This document shows positions 52,272-60,751 of a stretch of 64,000 nt of DNA, piece after piece. This stretch comes from a virus: IMG/VR virus record IMGVR_UViG_3300042888_001972, positions 25,272-89,271 of that record, one strand, 5' to 3'. The position numbers and the translations under genes are program-made. Numbering within the stretch: position 1 is the first letter of the stretch; every line of letters starts with the position of its first letter. The notes under the pieces were generated by a model. That model was not told the DNA's origin. It made no database searches and saw only the letters and a list, made by a program, of their open reading frames with translations.

Positions 52272-53018
52272 ATGCAAGAAACTCTATCTGCGTCAACAGA
52301 AGATGTTTTATCAAAAAAAAGAGGTAGGAAAACCGTTAACTTAAACTATTTTGCAGAAAAAGAAGAATTAGCTGTAAGGAATTTTTTAATCGCCGAAACC
52401 TTTGAGGAAAAAAATAAAATTTATAATGAATTTTTAAGAGCACCTCTCGATAAGATGATATCTTCTATTATTAGACGATACAAATTATATCGTAAAGATA
52501 TGAATTTTATTGAAATTCATACCGACACTCATTCTTTTTTAATGACAAAAGTTGATAAATTTCAACCGTCAAAAGAAAAGAAAGCTTATTCGTATTTTGG
52601 TACTATTTGTAAAAATTATCTAATGGGTCAAATTATTAAAGACCAAAAAGAAACAAATAGGAAAGTGTCTTATGAAGATATTTCCGCGAGTATTGAAGAA
52701 AGACCTGATATGATATATAGAATTGATGACGACATTGTAGATACAAATGCCGTCATCAATGAATATTTAAAAGAATTAAAATTATTCATAGATAAAGAAT
52801 CCTTGAATGATAATGAAAAAAAATTAGGTTATGCTCTTATTGATTTATTTGATAATTATGAGGAAATTTTTTCGGGTGCCGATAATAATAAATTCAATAA
52901 AAATGTCATCCTTTTATCACTAAGAGAAATGACTAATTTAAGTACTAAAGAAATTCGTAGTTCAATTAAACGATTTAAAAAACTTTATCTAATTATTCAG
53001 GTAAAGATGAAAAACTAA
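52272..53018 (+). CDS. Late-transcription sigma factor (gp55-like)
   Basis: 248 residues. After a basic N-terminal tail (KKRGRKTVNLNYF) is a region-2-like core: NEFLRAPLDKMISSIIRRYKL, then HSFLMTKVDKFQPSKEKKAYSYFGTICKNYLMGQI, the signature of sigma region 2.1-2.3 (F-x-P-x-x-x-K-A-[FY]-[ST]-Y-F-x-T-I). A C-terminal helix pair (LSLREMTNLSTKEIRSSIKRFKKL) may be a small region-4-like helix-turn-helix. T4 gp55 is a sigma factor that directs host RNA polymerase to late promoters. By inference this protein reads the TATTTAT boxes. It is the last gene of the operon. Confidence 0.8.
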   Translation: MQETLSASTEDVLSKKRGRKTVNLNYFAEKEELAVRNFLIAETFEEKNKIYNEFLRAPLDKMISSIIRRYKLYRKDMNFIEIHTDTHSFLMTKVDKFQPSKEKKAYSYFGTICKNYLMGQIIKDQKETNRKVSYEDISASIEERPDMIYRIDDDIVDTNAVINEYLKELKLFIDKESLNDNEKKLGYALIDLFDNYEEIFSGADNNKFNKNVILLSLREMTNLSTKEIRSSIKRFKKLYLIIQVKMKN

Positions 53019-53026
53019 ACGGAAAG

Positions 53027-53034
53027 TATTTATT
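53027..53034 (+). promoter_or_regulatory. TATTTATT box 3 nt upstream of the baseplate group
   Basis: TATTTATT, ATT, ATG at 53038. It lies in the 19-bp gap after the sigma gene and starts the virion group. Confidence 0.5.
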
Positions 53035-53037
53035 ATT

Positions 53038-53403
53038 ATGGCAAGACCTACAAGAAAAGAAATCAATTTTTCAAAAGATTCTATATTATCGCTTATGCAA
53101 GAAATCTATAATGAACTTGTTGAGCAAAGACAAACTGCAATTAGAATTCAAAACAAAATGTTGGCTATGTTGAAAGACCCTTCGGATATGATAACTATTG
53201 GACCGGTAATTGAAAAACAACAAAAAATCGTTAATGATTGTGTTGAAAAGAAAATTAGTCTTTCTAAATTACAATCAAGTATTTGGGAAAAATCTAACAA
53301 TAATACTGAATCATTTTCAATGGCAGATTTGGATGAAGATTTATTAAATAATCTTATTGACAAAGATGTTTCTGAAGATTTAGAAAATTATAAAATGAAA
53401 TAA
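53038..53403 (+). CDS. Small protein (121 aa), possible late-gene cofactor or virion part
   Basis: A basic start (MARPTRKEINF), helices with NELVEQRQTAIRIQNKMLAMLKD, and an acidic C-terminal tail (SMADLDEDLLNNLIDKDVSEDLENYKMK). The size (T4 gp33 is about 112), the acidic tail and the position right after the sigma gene invite a comparison with gp33, the late co-activator, but its box places it in the virion group. No similarity is recognised. Confidence 0.45.
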   Translation: MARPTRKEINFSKDSILSLMQEIYNELVEQRQTAIRIQNKMLAMLKDPSDMITIGPVIEKQQKIVNDCVEKKISLSKLQSSIWEKSNNNTESFSMADLDEDLLNNLIDKDVSEDLENYKMK

Positions 53404-53404
53404 G

Positions 53405-55519
53405 ATGCAGAGCGTACCATCCGGAGGAGGAAGTAGTGGAAGTATTGATTTAAATAACTCGGAAGAATCCATAACCGCAAGAATAAAGTCCTATAAAACT
53501 TATAGGGAGGTATCTGATGCCGAAAAAAACTTAAGAAAAACAAGTGGAGATGCATTATCTAAGTCTACTTCGCAATTAGCAACACAACTTGATAAAATAA
53601 AAGACCTTCAAAAACGTTATTTAAAAGACCCTCCAAATTCAACAGATAAGTTGTTAGATTTTTTGGGGGAAACACGAGGTAATGGTAATGAAACTACAAA
53701 ATACCTTAGAACTAAAGTATTAGAAGTTGCCGCAAAAATAGAACCAAAAATAGCGGGTATTGTTAAAGAACAAACAATAAAGGCGTTAGGTTGTTCTCAA
53801 GAACAAACATATAAAGGACTTTCGGTTAATTTTAATCCTAATATAACACCATTATCAACATTACCGGCAGGGGAAGGAATATACATACCAATACAATCAA
53901 TTGACTTAGCATCAAGTTTAAAATTATCCCCAAAAACTCCTTTTGGTCAGATTTTTTATGAAACTGAAGAACCGTCTGCCAGTCCAATTTTTAGACCTTA
54001 TGGTGGTACTAAAGCGTTTCCGATGAATAAACAATTATATATTTTAACGGAATCTCAATATTCTAATCAATCGTTTGGTCAGATTAACGGTCAAACATAT
54101 AAAGGTAAATCCGGTAGAAATTTATTTGATTTACAATACACCAGAACAAATAATTTAGGGTTAACCGGTGATTTTTATCGTGTTGCATTAATTGATAGGT
54201 TAGATAACAATGGTAATATTTCAAATAATGTTGGTGAGTTTTTATCTGATTATTATAGTACAATCAAATTAGTTGATTCAACCGATATTGAAATGAGATT
54301 AATCAATTTATTATCAGGAGCAATTAGTATTAATTCGCAAATTGGTAGTGGTCCATTGTCATCACAATCAAAATTCTATATAATAGCACAAAGAATTTTA
54401 GGTTTATGTTTTGATTCAAGGCAAGAAATTGATGTTAGTGGTTCTGCTAAAATCGCTGAACTAGATGGTGTCGATGATAGTTTTTTTGAATTTACTGAAA
54501 TTGACTTAAGAAATATTGATAACGAAATTTCTAATGTTCAAAATGGGGTTATGGAATTTGAAGATTGTGAGAACGTAAAATTACCTGTAGATACTCAAGT
54601 ATTAATTGACCAACTTATTAATTTTAGAGACGAGTTGAGCGGTCAAACTACTCAACAACAAGTTGCTTCGATGTCAAATATTATTGACTCAATCTCACAA
54701 AACCCTAAGTGGGACCCTTTAATACCTTCCAATTTTAATGCGTCTGTCGCCATTGATAAAAATGTTATTAAACAAATACCATTGGCTGTTGCGTCAGCGG
54801 TATTATCACCTAAAGTTTTATTACCGTTATACACACTATTAGCAACGGTACAATCCGCAGCGACATATACGTATAATCAAAATATTACAAGTGCTAATAC
54901 CATAATTCAATCCGGTAACACAGTTGGTGGTAGTGCAAGCAATGTTGTTACAAGTGGGGTAGATTTTTTAAACAAATATAGAACTTTTTCAATTCAAGTA
55001 ATATCTTTAATTAGTAATGAATTTTTAAAAATATTATTTCAAGAATTAAAAAGAGATATTTTAAATTTAGTCTCAATTATTATTAAAGATGTTAACCAAT
55101 CTAGTCGACTAAAAAAATATACAACTATTTTAAAATTAATACAAATTGTTTTAATAGTTGCTCAATTAGTAAATGACTATCGAAAATGTAAATCTTTAAT
55201 GAGTAATATACTCGCATTATTAGATGCTGTAAATAATATTGGAATTAAACCACTAATTTCACGTTCAGAAATACCTGAAGCATTAATTAGATTCGCAGAT
55301 TTTCTTCCAGGGTTTTCTCCTGAAAGAGCAACTATTAACACAATTCAACTTTTACAAGCGGTCGGAATCCCTACAGGAACCTTACCTGACGGTACCCCAA
55401 ATTTAATGTTAATATATAATTTAGCGTCAAATAGAGGTGTCACTAAGGAAAGAGCAGAAAACGAAAAAGTTGAGGTAGTTATGAAAACACCATTTACAGG
55501 AATCGGAAAACCATTTTAA
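53405..55519 (+). CDS. Large virion protein of the baseplate group (704 aa)
   Basis: It has a Gly/Ser-rich start (SVPSGGGSSGSIDL), a helical region (40-130), a beta region with YFDLQYTRTNN-type strands, and a long mostly helical C-terminal half with a hydrophobic stretch (LIQIVLIVAQLVND, near 570-585). It ends in the loop PFTGIGKPF. The gene starts 1 nt after the 121-aa gene and precedes the gp5-like spike gene. It is likely a baseplate or tail component. No family is recognised; the hydrophobic helix could touch a membrane. Confidence 0.5.
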   Translation: MQSVPSGGGSSGSIDLNNSEESITARIKSYKTYREVSDAEKNLRKTSGDALSKSTSQLATQLDKIKDLQKRYLKDPPNSTDKLLDFLGETRGNGNETTKYLRTKVLEVAAKIEPKIAGIVKEQTIKALGCSQEQTYKGLSVNFNPNITPLSTLPAGEGIYIPIQSIDLASSLKLSPKTPFGQIFYETEEPSASPIFRPYGGTKAFPMNKQLYILTESQYSNQSFGQINGQTYKGKSGRNLFDLQYTRTNNLGLTGDFYRVALIDRLDNNGNISNNVGEFLSDYYSTIKLVDSTDIEMRLINLLSGAISINSQIGSGPLSSQSKFYIIAQRILGLCFDSRQEIDVSGSAKIAELDGVDDSFFEFTEIDLRNIDNEISNVQNGVMEFEDCENVKLPVDTQVLIDQLINFRDELSGQTTQQQVASMSNIIDSISQNPKWDPLIPSNFNASVAIDKNVIKQIPLAVASAVLSPKVLLPLYTLLATVQSAATYTYNQNITSANTIIQSGNTVGGSASNVVTSGVDFLNKYRTFSIQVISLISNEFLKILFQELKRDILNLVSIIIKDVNQSSRLKKYTTILKLIQIVLIVAQLVNDYRKCKSLMSNILALLDAVNNIGIKPLISRSEIPEALIRFADFLPGFSPERATINTIQLLQAVGIPTGTLPDGTPNLMLIYNLASNRGVTKERAENEKVEVVMKTPFTGIGKPF

Positions 55520-55521
55520 AT

Positions 55522-55734
55522 ATGAAAAAAGAAGAATTTGAAAATATAATTAAAGAACAACCAAATCTTAAAAATTTACCTAATCAAAAGTTAGTTGAAT
55601 TTATGGATTTATTATCTTCAGATTTTGAAGGTACTAAAGAGAATATTATTAACTCAACTCGTTATTTAGATAAATTAGAAGAATTATATAATAACACTTT
55701 AAAAGTATACCAAGAAAGAAATAACAATGAGTAG
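55522..55734 (+). CDS. Small helical protein (70 aa)
   Basis: A short acidic helical protein (KKEEFENIIKEQPNLKNLP...). It begins 2 nt after the large virion gene and overlaps the gp5-like gene by 8 nt, so it is coupled with them. Its size and place suit a small baseplate or chaperone part. No family. Confidence 0.55.
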   Translation: MKKEEFENIIKEQPNLKNLPNQKLVEFMDLLSSDFEGTKENIINSTRYLDKLEELYNNTLKVYQERNNNE

Positions 55735-57226
55735 ACCACTATTTTTTCAATGTATTGTAATAGATAATCAAGACCCATTAATGTTAGGTCGTGTTCGTGC
55801 TAGAATATCAACCGAAAATTATGAAGACACACTTAAAAGTGTGGGTTGGAACCCAGAAATTGACCCTTGGTCCCCTAAAGACCCTTTAGTTTTTAATACA
55901 TTATTACCTTATTTTGTTTATCAAGTACCAAAAATAAATGAGTTAATTCAAGTTTTTTATGTAAATAGAGATTTTAAATATCAAAATCAATATTACATAC
56001 AAAATAGTTTTTCAAGCCCAAGAGCGTCATATGGTGAATATAATTTTGGTGCGAATGTACATACCGGAACAGGATTACAAATTGCGAACCCTCAAGATTT
56101 AAAAAATAAAAATGGTAGTTTATCTACCCCAATATCTAATGGGGTTTTTCCTGAACCAGGTGATAATGCAATATTAGGTCGTGGTAGTGCTGATTTAATT
56201 GTAAAACAAGATGAGGTTTTATTAAGAGCCGGCAAATTTACTGATAATACTTTACAACCAACAATACCTCCAATAGGTAACGAAAATAGAGGTTATTTAC
56301 AATTGACTCGTTTTAGTAGTACTAAAGAAAGTTTATCACCTAAAACTTATTTTGAATTTAAAGACCAAGTAATTTTAAATAATTATTTAATTGAATGGAC
56401 ATTATCAAACCCTGAAAACACTCAAAATAAATTTACTGGGTCAGTTTATTTATATCAATTAAAGCCTGATTCATCGGTTAACACCAAAAATTTAACGGTG
56501 GGAAGTATTGTAAACGAAAATTTAAAAAGATTAGTTTACACACAATCATTTGCGTTATTATCAAAAACTGACACAATAAAATTTATAAATGATTTTATTA
56601 AAACTTGTAATTCTAAAAATGTTAGTTCTACCGGTGATAGATTATTTCCAGTTGTTGGTACAAAATTTCCAATATTTTTTAGACCGACAAACTTAATGTA
56701 TAATAAGTTAAAATCGACTAATTCAACTGAAGTTAAAAATATTTCAGAAATATATAAGTCGATAAAATTGAATAGTGCGGACCAAGGAGGTTATGGTATT
56801 ATTTTAAGTCAAGATGTAGTTAGTTTAACAACACCATTGACTCCTGTAAAAGTAGTAGTACCTCAATCAAAAGAAATTGTTGGTATGACAACTTATGGAG
56901 CATTAGGTAGTGATGTTTTATTTTTACTTTCAAATACTTCTCAAATTCCGGGTAAAAACAAAATTAATTTAAAAGACACATTATATGGAATTTCTGCTGA
57001 TACATTTTCAAATGAAATAATACCAAATACTTCAAGTATGGTTCGTGGTGAAGAACTTTTAGAATTAATTAATTTGATTGTTAGATTTTTAGTTAGTCAT
57101 ACCCATGCTTATCCTGGATTAGCGCCAGTTACTATAACAGAAGACGGTTCAAACGTTTCAAACCTCTTACAAGAACTACAAAATGCGTATACTAAAATAC
57201 TTAATACAACTATTCGACTTAATTGA
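55727..57226 (+). CDS. Baseplate spike protein with OB fold (gp5-like, no lysozyme)
   Basis: 499 residues. The N-terminal domain contains FFQCIVIDNQDPLMLGRVRARI, the OB-fold opening shared by T4 gp5 and Mu gp45-type spikes (D-P-x-x-x-G-R-V-x-x-x). GFYVYQVPKINELIQVFYV-type strands follow. No T4-like lysozyme domain (E-x-x-D-x-x-x-T) is seen. The middle GENRGYLQLTRFSS and a late LVRGEELLELINLIVRFLVSHTHAYPG helix may lead to the spike. It would pierce the outer membrane. The OB-fold call is good; the rest is inference. Confidence 0.75.
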   Translation: MSRPLFFQCIVIDNQDPLMLGRVRARISTENYEDTLKSVGWNPEIDPWSPKDPLVFNTLLPYFVYQVPKINELIQVFYVNRDFKYQNQYYIQNSFSSPRASYGEYNFGANVHTGTGLQIANPQDLKNKNGSLSTPISNGVFPEPGDNAILGRGSADLIVKQDEVLLRAGKFTDNTLQPTIPPIGNENRGYLQLTRFSSTKESLSPKTYFEFKDQVILNNYLIEWTLSNPENTQNKFTGSVYLYQLKPDSSVNTKNLTVGSIVNENLKRLVYTQSFALLSKTDTIKFINDFIKTCNSKNVSSTGDRLFPVVGTKFPIFFRPTNLMYNKLKSTNSTEVKNISEIYKSIKLNSADQGGYGIILSQDVVSLTTPLTPVKVVVPQSKEIVGMTTYGALGSDVLFLLSNTSQIPGKNKINLKDTLYGISADTFSNEIIPNTSSMVRGEELLELINLIVRFLVSHTHAYPGLAPVTITEDGSNVSNLLQELQNAYTKILNTTIRLN

Positions 57227-57234
57227 TATTTATA
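57227..57234 (+). promoter_or_regulatory. TATTTATA box upstream of the 500-aa gene
   Basis: TATTTATA, 13 nt, ATG at 57248. It starts directly after the previous stop codon. Confidence 0.4.
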
Positions 57235-57247
57235 ATTAAAAAGGTAA

Positions 57248-58750
57248 ATGTCAATTTTAAGGTCTTACATAGATAAAAACAACACCATCATTTCAAACTC
57301 TTATGTTAATACAGGAAGGAACCCTGTTATTGAGTTAAATTTTGGTGCGTCTGATTTAATAGTTCCCAACTTTGGTTATACAAGATTCATCTTTGATTTA
57401 GATTTATCACTACTACGCCAAAACATCCAATCCGGAGTAATATCAACAGGTTGTACTACGGGGATGACTCATACACTAAACATGACCAACACATCTTCGT
57501 TTGATAATGAACTGTTAAATACTTTCATGTCTAACGAACGAAGAAGGGCGACCTCATTTGATTTAATCTTATTCAGAATACCTCAAATTTCCGGAACTAC
57601 CGGAGGAGCTCAAGGATGGGATGAAGGTGTTGGATATGATTATAATAATTTTAATTTATCTCAAGGAAGTGCCAATGGGACATCAACCCCATTAACATTT
57701 GTCGATAGTCGAGCATATTCATCAAGACCATCAAACTGGTATCAAACAACAACAATTAGTAATTGGTCTCAACCGGGAATCTACGATAATAATAACCAAG
57801 GGGTTGTAAATTATTCAGGATTAACAATTGTTGCCCGACAACATTTTGAGTTAGGTAATGAAGACCTAAACATGGATATGTCCAATGAAATTAATGGTGT
57901 GTTAAATGGAACTATAACCGGTGTTACAGGATGGGGATTAGCATATCTACCTCAACTTGAAAACATATCCGGTCTTACCGATAGTTATAGTGTCGCATTC
58001 TTTTCAAGACACACACAAACTTTTTACCAACCATTTCTACAAACAACGTATGATGATTTAATTCAAGACGATAGAAATATATTTTTAAAGAACCAAGAAA
58101 ATAAATTGTTTTTATACATTTATCAAAATGGGGATTTAGTTAATTTAGATTCAGACCCGTTTGTTAGAATTGAAGACCGAAATGGTGATGTGGTTAGTGG
58201 TATGGCATCACTAAACACTTGTTTAAGGGCAAAAGGAGTTTATGAAGTTATAGTACCTAATGGGTTTAGTGGAAGTCCAACACCTTGTCTATTCTACGAT
58301 ATATGGTCAGGTTTGACAATTAATGGTCAGGCAATACCTAATGTCCAAAATCAATTTATTCTTCAAGAATACAACGCAGGAATCCAAATTGGTTCAACAT
58401 CAAGAGAACCTCAAAAATACGGATTTGATTTCTATGGTATTTTACAAAATGAACAAATTCTTAATTCGGATATTAGAAAAGTTGGTGTGACAATTAAAAA
58501 GGCATACACCGGACAGCAATTATTGTTGGACGTTTCATCTTTCTATAGAGTATACGTTAAAGAGGGAACTACTGAAGTTTTAGTTCAAGATTGGACACCT
58601 ATTAATAGAACTCCAAATGAATATTACTTTATGTTTGATATGAGAGATAAAATACCAAATCAATATTATGTTGACATTCAAGTGAACACTTCAGGTGAGA
58701 AAGATACTTATAAGAAACAATTAACATTTAATATCGTAAATACAAAATAA
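57248..58750 (+). CDS. Virion structural protein (500 aa), unknown type
   Basis: It starts MSILRSYIDKNNTIISNSYVN, with repeated Asn and aromatic strands (NPVIELNFG, YTRFIFDLDLSLL), many W/Y positions and a beta-sandwich end (FSFYRVYVKEGTTEVLVQDWTP, YYVDIQVNTSGEKDTYK). No catalytic motif is seen. Such aromatic, Asn-rich beta proteins are common in tail baseplate and fibre-connector positions. It is directly downstream of the gp5-like gene but has its own box. Confidence 0.6.
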   Translation: MSILRSYIDKNNTIISNSYVNTGRNPVIELNFGASDLIVPNFGYTRFIFDLDLSLLRQNIQSGVISTGCTTGMTHTLNMTNTSSFDNELLNTFMSNERRRATSFDLILFRIPQISGTTGGAQGWDEGVGYDYNNFNLSQGSANGTSTPLTFVDSRAYSSRPSNWYQTTTISNWSQPGIYDNNNQGVVNYSGLTIVARQHFELGNEDLNMDMSNEINGVLNGTITGVTGWGLAYLPQLENISGLTDSYSVAFFSRHTQTFYQPFLQTTYDDLIQDDRNIFLKNQENKLFLYIYQNGDLVNLDSDPFVRIEDRNGDVVSGMASLNTCLRAKGVYEVIVPNGFSGSPTPCLFYDIWSGLTINGQAIPNVQNQFILQEYNAGIQIGSTSREPQKYGFDFYGILQNEQILNSDIRKVGVTIKKAYTGQQLLLDVSSFYRVYVKEGTTEVLVQDWTPINRTPNEYYFMFDMRDKIPNQYYVDIQVNTSGEKDTYKKQLTFNIVNTK

Positions 58751-58751
58751 T

Positions 58752-59213
58752 ATGACAAGAATAGTAAAATTAACAGAATCAGATTTAACAAGATTAGTTG
58801 AGAAAGTTCTCAAAGAACAAGAAGTAGCTGACTATATGTTCTTCAGTAATCTACAACAAATTAAAAGACAATGTGAAGTATTGTTAGAAATGGACCCTCA
58901 ACAAATTGATGAAATTATTAATGAAGGAGGACATGATTGGGCTGATGACCACGTAACTGAAGCTAAAAATAACATGGACCAAGTATTCGATTTTTTAATG
59001 AACGAAACTAAAAAAGAATACATTGATTACGAAGACATTACTGAAGGTAGAAAGAAAACCGGAACTAAATTATGTGCAAGAGGTATGGCATCCGCCAAAG
59101 CTAAATATGACGTGTACCCCTCAGCTTATGCGAATGGACATGCTATTCAAGTATGTAAAGGTAAAATAAAAGGACTTGATGGTAAAAAACATTGTTCAGG
59201 AGCATATTGTTAA
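58752..59213 (+). CDS. Cysteine-bearing small protein with targeting-type N-terminal peptide (153 aa)
   Basis: It begins MTRIVKLTESDLTRLVEKVL, the clearest form of the shared T-E-S-x-L-x-x-[IVL] amphipathic peptide. The middle is acidic and helical. The C-terminal 50 residues have a LCARGMASAKAKYDVYPSAY segment, VCKGKIKGLDG and a final CSGAYC, a motif repeated in many large-phage proteins. Function is unknown. It starts 1 nt after the 500-aa gene; a terminator follows. A packaged internal protein is plausible. Confidence 0.6.
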   Translation: MTRIVKLTESDLTRLVEKVLKEQEVADYMFFSNLQQIKRQCEVLLEMDPQQIDEIINEGGHDWADDHVTEAKNNMDQVFDFLMNETKKEYIDYEDITEGRKKTGTKLCARGMASAKAKYDVYPSAYANGHAIQVCKGKIKGLDGKKHCSGAYC

Positions 59214-59219
59214 AAACTA

Positions 59220-59250
59220 AAAAAAACCTTCAAACTTGGAGGTTTTTTTA
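59220..59250 (+). terminator. Rho-independent terminator
   Basis: AACCTTC (59225-59231), a 6-nt loop and GGAGGTT (59238-59244) with one G-T pair, then a T run. It ends the baseplate group. Confidence 0.8.
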
Positions 59251-59276
59251 TTTTATAAATTATTTTTTTATTATGT

Positions 59277-59307
59277 TTTGGTAATATCAAAAATATGATT
59301 ATCTTTG
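59277..59307 (+). promoter_or_regulatory. Bacteroidota-type promoter for the 136-aa gene
   Basis: TTTG (59277-59280), 19 bp, TATCTTTG (59300-59307): exact consensus. It overlaps an ATG at 59295, which therefore cannot be the start of the mRNA's gene. Confidence 0.75.
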
Positions 59308-59330
59308 TGGTGTTAAAAAATACTAAACAA

Positions 59331-59741
59331 ATGAGAAGATATTTTAAAAGATTATTTAAGAGATTATGTTTAAGAATCTATTTAAGATTTAAAAGCATAT
59401 CAAGAACTAATATGTCGTCTGTTGATGCAAATGAAATTAAGTCCTCCGCGATTTGTAGAAAATTAATTGCACATCCGGATTCAACTTTTTTAATTGCACC
59501 ATTATCTCAGAAAAGATACATCAAAAATGATTCTTTAGGTGTGTTTATTGTTTTATCCAACAATAGAATTAACATTACCAATCACGTTTATAATTACGAC
59601 GTTAATTTAAATCAAACTATTTCCGATAAACTAAATGGTATTTTTGATAAAAAAGTGGAGGCTTTACGTTTAGAATTTGAAACTGAAATTAAAAGTCAAA
59701 TTAAACATTCATTAACCACCATACTTGGAAAATTAACCTAA
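59331..59741 (+). CDS. Basic small protein (136 aa), early-class gene
   Basis: The ORF opens at 59295, but that ATG is in the -7 box, so the ATG at 59331 (MRRYFKRLFKRLCLRIYLRF) is the start. The N-terminus is a strongly basic amphipathic helix. The core has KLIAHPDSTFLIAPLSQKRYI, GVFIVLSNNRINITNHVYNYD and an acidic-basic C-terminal helix. No family is recognised. Its host-type promoter and small size fit an early protein that acts on the host. Confidence 0.7.
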   Translation: MRRYFKRLFKRLCLRIYLRFKSISRTNMSSVDANEIKSSAICRKLIAHPDSTFLIAPLSQKRYIKNDSLGVFIVLSNNRINITNHVYNYDVNLNQTISDKLNGIFDKKVEALRLEFETEIKSQIKHSLTTILGKLT

Positions 59742-59742
59742 T

Positions 59743-60429
59743 TTAATTTTTATATTGTTCCTTAATTATTTTGATGATTAAACCTCTTAACGATTCGTTT
59801 TGAGGTTTTTTTGGTTTATAACTAACCATTGTTGGTTTGTTACCTTTACCAATTTTAGGGTCTTTCTTTTCTTCTCTACGTTTTTGTGAACAAGCAGATT
59901 TTTTTTGACTATCACTCATTTTTCCCGCAACACCAGCTGCTCGACATTTTGGGTAACTTTTTGGACTTGCATCAGGTCGACCACATGGTGGATGTTTTCC
60001 ATCAACTTTGCGACAAATATTAACCCAAGGACCTTTTGGTTGTTTAGACCCTTTTGGTTTTTTCTTAGTACCAAACCAAACCGCTAAATCCTCTCTTAAT
60101 AAATCTTCTTTAATAGGCTTACCATCTAAGGTAGGGTTAATCGCAGAACCTTCTTCATCATTTTGACCTTGATAACTTTGTTTTTGTTTCATTAACCTTT
60201 TTGAAATTTTTATTGTTCTGTTTTCAATTTCTTTTCTTTTTTGTGGAGTTTCTTTATAATCACCATCAGCCTCCTCATACGCCAATTCAGCATTTGAATA
60301 ATGATAAACACTATCAGTAAATGGACCTAATTGTTTTTCCCCCCAAATTTGAGGAGCTAATACTATTGGAACTTTAATTGAACCTGAATTTCCGGAACCG
60401 GTTGCTTCACTAATCTTATTCTTTTTCAT
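59743..60429 (-). CDS. DUF5872-like lysine/cysteine-rich protein (228 aa)
   Basis: It starts MKKNKISEATGSGNSGSIKVP; the middle is charged. Residues about 115-205 have GPWVNICRKVDGKHPPCGR, SYPKCRAAGVAGKMSD and KKSACSQKRREEKKD, the Lys/Cys pattern of the phage DUF5872 family. The C-terminus is NESLRGLIIKIIKEQYKN, an amphipathic peptide like those found at the N-terminus of other proteins. A TATTTATT box is 14 nt upstream. Function is unknown; the basic centre suggests nucleic acid contact, for example inside the capsid. Confidence 0.65.
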   Translation of the reverse strand: MKKNKISEATGSGNSGSIKVPIVLAPQIWGEKQLGPFTDSVYHYSNAELAYEEADGDYKETPQKRKEIENRTIKISKRLMKQKQSYQGQNDEEGSAINPTLDGKPIKEDLLREDLAVWFGTKKKPKGSKQPKGPWVNICRKVDGKHPPCGRPDASPKSYPKCRAAGVAGKMSDSQKKSACSQKRREEKKDPKIGKGNKPTMVSYKPKKPQNESLRGLIIKIIKEQYKN

Positions 60430-60443
60430 ATATTTAACTTATT

Positions 60444-60451
60444 AATAAATA
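60444..60451 (-). promoter_or_regulatory. TATTTATT box upstream of DUF5872-like gene
   Basis: TATTTATT, 14 nt, ATG at 60429 on the minus strand. Confidence 0.4.
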
Positions 60452-60466
60452 TACAATTTAACAATA

Positions 60467-60715
60467 ATGGAACACGAAAGACAACCAATTGGATTATTAT
60501 TTGATAGTGTGGGGTACAATTCACCTGATGATGTAGATAAATTAACGGATGAAATGACAATCACTCAATCTTTTTACCTTTTAACTGAAGCATTACATTA
60601 TGTTCACAAAACTAGATTATTCACAATGCAAGAAACAGAATTGGTTTCAAAGTCATTAAGAATGTTACATAAGGTAATATCGGATAATCCCAACGAATCC
60701 GAAACAACAGAATAA
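60467..60715 (+). CDS. Small acidic protein (82 aa), unknown
   Basis: It reads MEHERQPIGLLFDSVGYNSP and continues as an acidic helical protein with an LLTEALHYVHKTRLFTMQETE segment. It diverges from the DUF5872-like gene (37 bp apart) and is followed by a bidirectional terminator. No family. Confidence 0.55.
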   Translation: MEHERQPIGLLFDSVGYNSPDDVDKLTDEMTITQSFYLLTEALHYVHKTRLFTMQETELVSKSLRMLHKVISDNPNESETTE

Positions 60716-60749
60716 AAAAAAAAGGTCTCACGGGACCTTTTTTTTTTAT
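60716..60749. terminator. Bidirectional rho-independent terminator
   Basis: AAAGGTC (60721-60727), loop TCACGG, GACCTTT (60734-60740), with A and T runs outside. It lies between the convergent 82-aa and 322-aa genes. Confidence 0.9.
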
Positions 60750-60751
60750 TG

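Noticed and set aside
59295-59330. ATG upstream of the 136-aa gene
   Set aside because: It overlaps the -7 box of an exact host-type promoter, so it lies upstream of the transcript.
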